Positions 29,729 to 32,908 of a stretch of DNA of 32,908 bases are shown in pieces. The DNA comes from Gammaproteobacteria bacterium. GTDB taxonomy: Bacteria > Pseudomonadota > Gammaproteobacteria > Methylococcales > Methylomonadaceae. A program made the position numbers and the translations under genes. The notes under the pieces are model-generated. The model saw only the letters and a program-made list of their open reading frames with translations, made no database searches and was not told the DNA's origin. Numbering within the stretch: the stretch's first letter is position 1; every line of letters starts with the position of its first letter. The stretch is from NCBI GenBank assembly GCA_016874115.1, contig VGVA01000012.1, forward strand, positions 1 to 32,908. The letters are read 5' to 3'.

Positions 29729-29765
29729 ATCCCAACCGATTTTATTACCGGTTGGGATTTTTTTT
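29729..29765 (+). terminator. intrinsic terminator of the 51-aa membrane gene
   Basis: ATCCCAACCG (29729-29738) and CGGTTGGGAT (29749-29758) are perfectly complementary with a 10-nt loop and are followed by a run of T on the plus strand. The stop codon of the convergent dehydratase gene (29745-29747) lies in the loop, so one arm codes for its last residues. Confidence 0.9.
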
Positions 29766-31640
29766 AATTTCTGTTCGTTGAGGCGCTTTTTGTCTCGGCA
29801 GCCCGTTTCGACAGCCCATCTTGCACTTCACAGTGCGGTTTAAAACCGGTAACAGCGTATTTAAAATACCTCTTACCCGTTCGAAATCCTCATTCTCATT
29901 CGCTTTTTTCAGGGCAGTGATTAATGTTTCCAGTTCCACCCATGATATGACGTGCTCTTCGGCCCGCATGATGCGGTTATGGGTTGTACCCGAAACATTT
30001 TCGCCGATTAATAATTCTTCGTACAGTTTTTCTCCCGGCCTGAGTCCGATAAATTTAATCTCAATCTCACCGTTTGGCCGTTTTTTGTCTTTTACTTCCA
30101 AACCGCTTAAATGAATCATACGTTTTGCCAGATCGAGAATACGGATCGGCTCGCCCATATCCAGCACAAAAACATCGCCGCCCAAGCCCATGGCACCCGC
30201 CTGGATGACTAACTGCGCCGCTTCGGGAATCGTCATAAAATAACGGATTGCCCGAGGATCGGTAACGGTTACCGGCCCACCATGAGCAATTTGCTCGCGA
30301 AACAACGGCACGACAGAACCCGACGAATCCAGGACATTACCGAATCTGACCATGGTAAAGCGAGGACTTTTATTATTTTCATCGGCTTCCCTGCTTAACG
30401 CCTGCAGAATTAATTCGGCAAAACGCTTGGTCGCCCCCATCGTATTGGTCGGCCTGACCGCTTTGTCGGTTGAAATTAATACAAACGTCTCGACATTGGC
30501 ATTAATAGCGGCTTTTGCGGTATGTAAGGCGCCGAAAATATTATTCCAGATCGCTTCACCAGGGTTTTTTTCTACGATAGGAACATGTTTGTAGGCGGCG
30601 GCATGGTAAATAGTTTGGATCGCAAATGATTTTAAGGCGCGTCCCACCCGTTCCCGGTTAGTGACCGAACCCAATAACGTGACGATTTGTATATCATTGG
30701 CAATATTCATTTTTGCAGCTATTGCCAGCAGCTCTTTTTCTATTGCGTACAGCGCATATTCGGAAATCTCAAACAACACCAGCACTTTCGGTCTCAGCTG
30801 AACAATTTGTCTGCACAGCTCGGCTCCGATGGAACCGCCCGCGCCGGTCACCATCACCGCTTTATCTTTAATGTTAGCAGTCAGCAAGGTTTCGTCGGGC
30901 GGCACGATGTCTCTGCCCAGCAGGTCGCCAATGACCACTTCCTGTAATTCGTCTACCTTGACTTTACCTTGCGCCAGATCGGACAAGCCGGGCATGGACA
31001 TGACGTGGACTGCATACGGCTCAAGCAACTGAATAATCTCACTTTTACGCGCCCGCGACGCAGACGGGAGAGCGAGCAGTACATCGGATAATTTATGCCG
31101 TTCGATTAAATGATTCAACAAGCTTAAAGGATAAATTCTAAGTCCATTAACCTTACGCCTGTGCAGTGAAGTATCGTCATCGATAAACGCAACCGGTTTG
31201 AATTCACGGCCATGATTTAAAGCGGAAGCCAGTTGCACACCGGCTCTGCCGGCGCCGTAAATAACCACATTTTTTTTGAATTGTTTATCGGCTGGCTTAC
31301 CGCCTCCTAAGCTAATATAAATTTCGCCCAGCCACCACCGCACAAAAAAACGGCTGCTGGCCACCAGCACGATGATATTTAACCAGTTGAGCGGCGTTAC
31401 CGTCCGCGGAATAGGTTTAATGCCGGATTGATATAGAATTAATGCGTATACTAGGGCGTACAACGTACAGGCTTGAATGATCGTCCATAAGGCCCGAATT
31501 TCAATATAACGGATTATAGCGCGGTACAGACCCATTCTGATAAAAATGGGAACGGCAATGAAAGGGGCTATGGCGAATAGATACCAGGTTTCGCCTTTGG
31601 GCAGATAAAAAACGCTCAAACGTAATGAGAATGCGACCCA

Positions 31641-31949
31641 TCCAGCGCGCCACTATTTTTCGCGAAAGCTGAAATGGGGTCCAATCCGATTTCAGCAGCG
31701 AAAAATGACGTGGCGAGTTTGCCTTCGGCGGCCTGCGTTCGTCCCGCTACAGCCCAAAACACAAAACATCGGCTTCCGCCTTGCTTCGTATTTTGACCTT
31801 GCGCGAATGACTTGACGCCGTGTCGTATGGCCTTGCATTTTGACTACGCACTACGCTTGCGCTCCAACTCCGTCAAAACGCCCGGCCTCTACGGCTACGC
31901 AGGGGTCGTCGTACATCGCTCGGCTTCGCTCGCTTCCATGTACTCCTTC
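31641..31949 (+). repeat. 309-bp structured repeat, copy 2, inserted in the dehydratase gene
   Basis: This is the inverted partner of 21446-21754. Here both flanks belong to the same gene, so the borders are well defined: coding sequence ends ATTGCGTT before it (minus strand) and resumes TGGGTCGCA after it. The net insert, with the adjoining TT, is not a multiple of three. Both ends of the element carry GA in both copies, so a 2-bp target duplication is possible but not proved. Relative to coding direction it is opposite to the copy at lhr/pilQ. Confidence 0.93.
31648..31715. other. imperfect long hairpin inside repeat copy 2
   Basis: The arms at 31648-31663 and 31698-31715 pair with a 2-nt bulge, and the inner arms at 31668-31675 (GCTGAAAT) and 31689-31696 (ATTTCAGC) pair perfectly. 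A further 7-bp pairing, TTTTGAC with GTCAAAA, is available later in the element. Confidence 0.75.
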
Positions 31950-32095
31950 AACGCAATTAACGTAAAAACGAAATCGGCGCTAATTAAAATGACCGCTTTC
32001 GTTCTGCGGGAAAGATGAATAAACCAATGCGCTAATTTTGCACCCATTCTCTATCTCGCATTACCTAATGAAAGCGCCCACACCAGAGTTACCGG

Positions 32096-32653
32096 TTAAT
32101 GCGAAATACCATCACCACCTAACACTCTGATAAAAGTCAGCCATAAGACATAGCAGTCAAAGCCAAAGGTTTGCCTTTGCATATACTCTACATCAAGTTT
32201 TACTTTTTGGGGAATAGGTAATTCATCCCGGCCATTAATTTGCGCCCAGCCGGTCAATCCGGGCAGCAAGTGATGAACCCCCTGTTGCGTTCTAAGCTCT
32301 ATGAGGTCGTATTGATTAAACAACGCAGGACGAGGCCCAACAAAGCTCATATCGCCCTTGAGAATGCTCCACAACTGCGGCAGCTCGTCCAGACTGGTGC
32401 GCCGCAGAAATTTACCGATCGGCGTAAGGTATTGATCAGGATTTTGCAGCAGATGCGTGGCTAACGCTGGCGTATCGGTGCGCATACTCCGGAATTTCGG
32501 CATTTTAAAAATAGTATTGTTCTGGCCGATCCTGTCCGACCAATACAAAGCCGGGGCTTTCGAGGTCAGTTTAATAGTGCAGGCTATTAATAATATAGGA
32601 ATTACCAGCACCAGCGCAATCAAAGCAAGGATGACATCCATTAATCGTTTCAT
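32096..32653 (-). CDS. bacterial sugar transferase (initiating phosphoglycosyl transferase)
   Basis: This protein of about 185 residues is a monotopic phosphoglycosyl transferase of the PglC/WcaJ C-terminal type, which moves a sugar phosphate to undecaprenyl phosphate to begin a surface glycan. It has the N-terminal membrane helix ([20 protein letters not shown]), then [17 protein letters not shown], the catalytic region [24 protein letters not shown] with the DE pair, and [18 protein letters not shown]. The start ATG at 32651-32653 fits the family; a TTG at 32665 in frame is possible. It precedes the dehydratase gene in one direction, a common pairing. An IS481-type element begins about 25 bp upstream and probably cuts it off from its original promoter or operon. 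Confidence 0.93.
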   Translation of the reverse strand: MKRLMDVILALIALVLVIPILLIACTIKLTSKAPALYWSDRIGQNNTIFKMPKFRSMRTDTPALATHLLQNPDQYLTPIGKFLRRTSLDELPQLWSILKGDMSFVGPRPALFNQYDLIELRTQQGVHHLLPGLTGWAQINGRDELPIPQKVKLDVEYMQRQTFGFDCYVLWLTFIRVLGGDGISH

Positions 32654-32688
32654 ATTATTAATCAAGATTCCTTTAATTGTAAGAAATC

Positions 32689-32907
32689 TCAGGGTTGTTT
32701 ACAGAGTGGTTGATTAAAATATTGGTAGAGTATTTCATAAGGAGTTGAATTATTCAAAGCCTTGTGTGGTTTGACGGTGTTATAGAAGTTGATGAAACGG
32801 TTCAATTGCAATTGTCGGTCGAAGTTATCCTTGAATTCGGTTTTCACATGCCACATCTCCATCAAGGTGCGGATGACCCGTTCGGCCTTGCCATTGGTTT
32901 GCGGGCG
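32689..32907 (-). CDS. IS481-family transposase, C-terminal part (runs off right edge)
   Basis: The minus strand encodes the last 72 residues of an rve-type DDE transposase: TNGKAERVIRTLMEMWHVK with the final catalytic glutamate in NGKAER, then NRFINFYNTVKPHKALNN and STPYEILYQYF before a TGA at 32689-32691. This form is typical of the IS481 group. The 5' part lies outside the window. The element end is probably near 32678, where TGTAAGAAATCTC begins. Confidence 0.9.
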   Translation of the reverse strand, partial: RPQTNGKAERVIRTLMEMWHVKTEFKDNFDRQLQLNRFINFYNTVKPHKALNNSTPYEILYQYFNQPLCKQP

Positions 32908-32908
32908 G

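Larger units (their letters stand above)
29745..32047 (-). pseudogene. WbpM/FlaA1-type nucleotide-sugar 4,6-dehydratase, interrupted by the 309-bp repeat
   Basis: The intact gene would encode about 664 residues of the polytopic epimerase/dehydratase family that makes UDP-4-keto-6-deoxy sugars for surface glycans. The first 32 codons lie at 31952-32047 (MGAKLAHWFIHLSRRTKAV, then LISADFVFTLIA, first membrane segment). The repeat at 31641-31949 follows, and the gene resumes at 31640 with WVAFSLRLSVFYLPKGETW, joining naturally to LIA across the insert. Later parts are complete: VIYGAGRAGVQLA, VMVTGAGGSIGAELCRQ, YHAAAYKHVPIVE, and TDKAVRPTNTMGATKR, where Met replaces the usual Tyr as in WbpM. Translation from the true start stops inside the repeat. 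A TTG at 31619 could start a 624-residue product lacking the first membrane segment. It is 48 bp after the sugar transferase gene. Confidence 0.92.

Noticed and set aside
21446-31949. Simple inversion of the 9.9-kb segment between the two inverted repeat copies
   Set aside because: The dehydratase gene reads naturally across copy 2 from right to left, so that junction is original. An inversion between the copies would have separated its two halves.
31812-32018. Plus-strand ORF beginning in repeat copy 2
   Set aside because: Its first part is the repeat and its second is antisense to the dehydratase N-terminus; the shared peptide follows from the repeat, not from a gene.

Overview
The window looks like a piece of a gammaproteobacterial chromosome of medium GC. 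The main support is conserved gene order: tgt-yajC-secD-secF; ndk-rlmN-pilW-hisS-yfgM-bamB-der; and the pilQ-aroK-aroB-damX-hemE block. The protein flavour and the mix of DUF411, AP2-like and TonB genes would fit a methanotroph-like lineage (Methylococcales), but no diagnostic metabolic gene is present, so that is inference only. Both ends lie inside transposase genes (IS5 family on the left, IS481 family on the right), as expected when an assembled contig breaks at repeats.

Layout. 1-2.8 kb is accessory: a partial IS5 transposase, a small cysteine-rich ORF broken by a 14-bp tandem duplication, a REP-associated tyrosine transposase (RAYT) between two REP-like palindromes, and a SpmA/SpmB-type membrane protein. 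2.9-21.4 kb is an unbroken run of genes on the minus strand, read in the order pilQ fragment, aroK, aroB, damX, hemE, DUF411, glk, tgt, yajC, secD, secF, ndk, rlmN, pilW, hisS, yfgM, bamB, der, tpx. It covers shikimate and haem synthesis, protein export, outer-membrane assembly, ribosome maturation and peroxide defence. 21.4-25.2 kb is damaged: a 309-bp repeat joins the 3' part of pilQ to the 5' part of an lhr helicase gene that carries three in-frame stops. 25.2-29.7 kb holds a 2-Cys peroxiredoxin, an AP2-like DNA-binding protein on the plus strand, a tonB-exbB-exbD operon and a 51-aa membrane protein with a strong terminator. 29.7-32.7 kb is a glycan locus: a sugar transferase followed by a WbpM/FlaA1-type nucleotide-sugar dehydratase gene interrupted at codon 33 by a second, inverted copy of the 309-bp repeat.

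Three observations stand out. First, the 309-bp structured repeat ends at or interrupts three different conserved genes (pilQ, lhr, the dehydratase); in the dehydratase both halves of the gene can be read on either side, which proves insertion. Second, the palindromic word ATTAAT is strikingly frequent: about 100 copies by hand count, where base composition predicts about 10. It is absent from the accessory segment at 0.36-2.8 kb and from the 309-bp repeat. Third, the lhr-repeat-pilQ junction is either a genuine recombination between repeat copies or an assembly chimera. No CRISPR array, rRNA or tRNA was seen.
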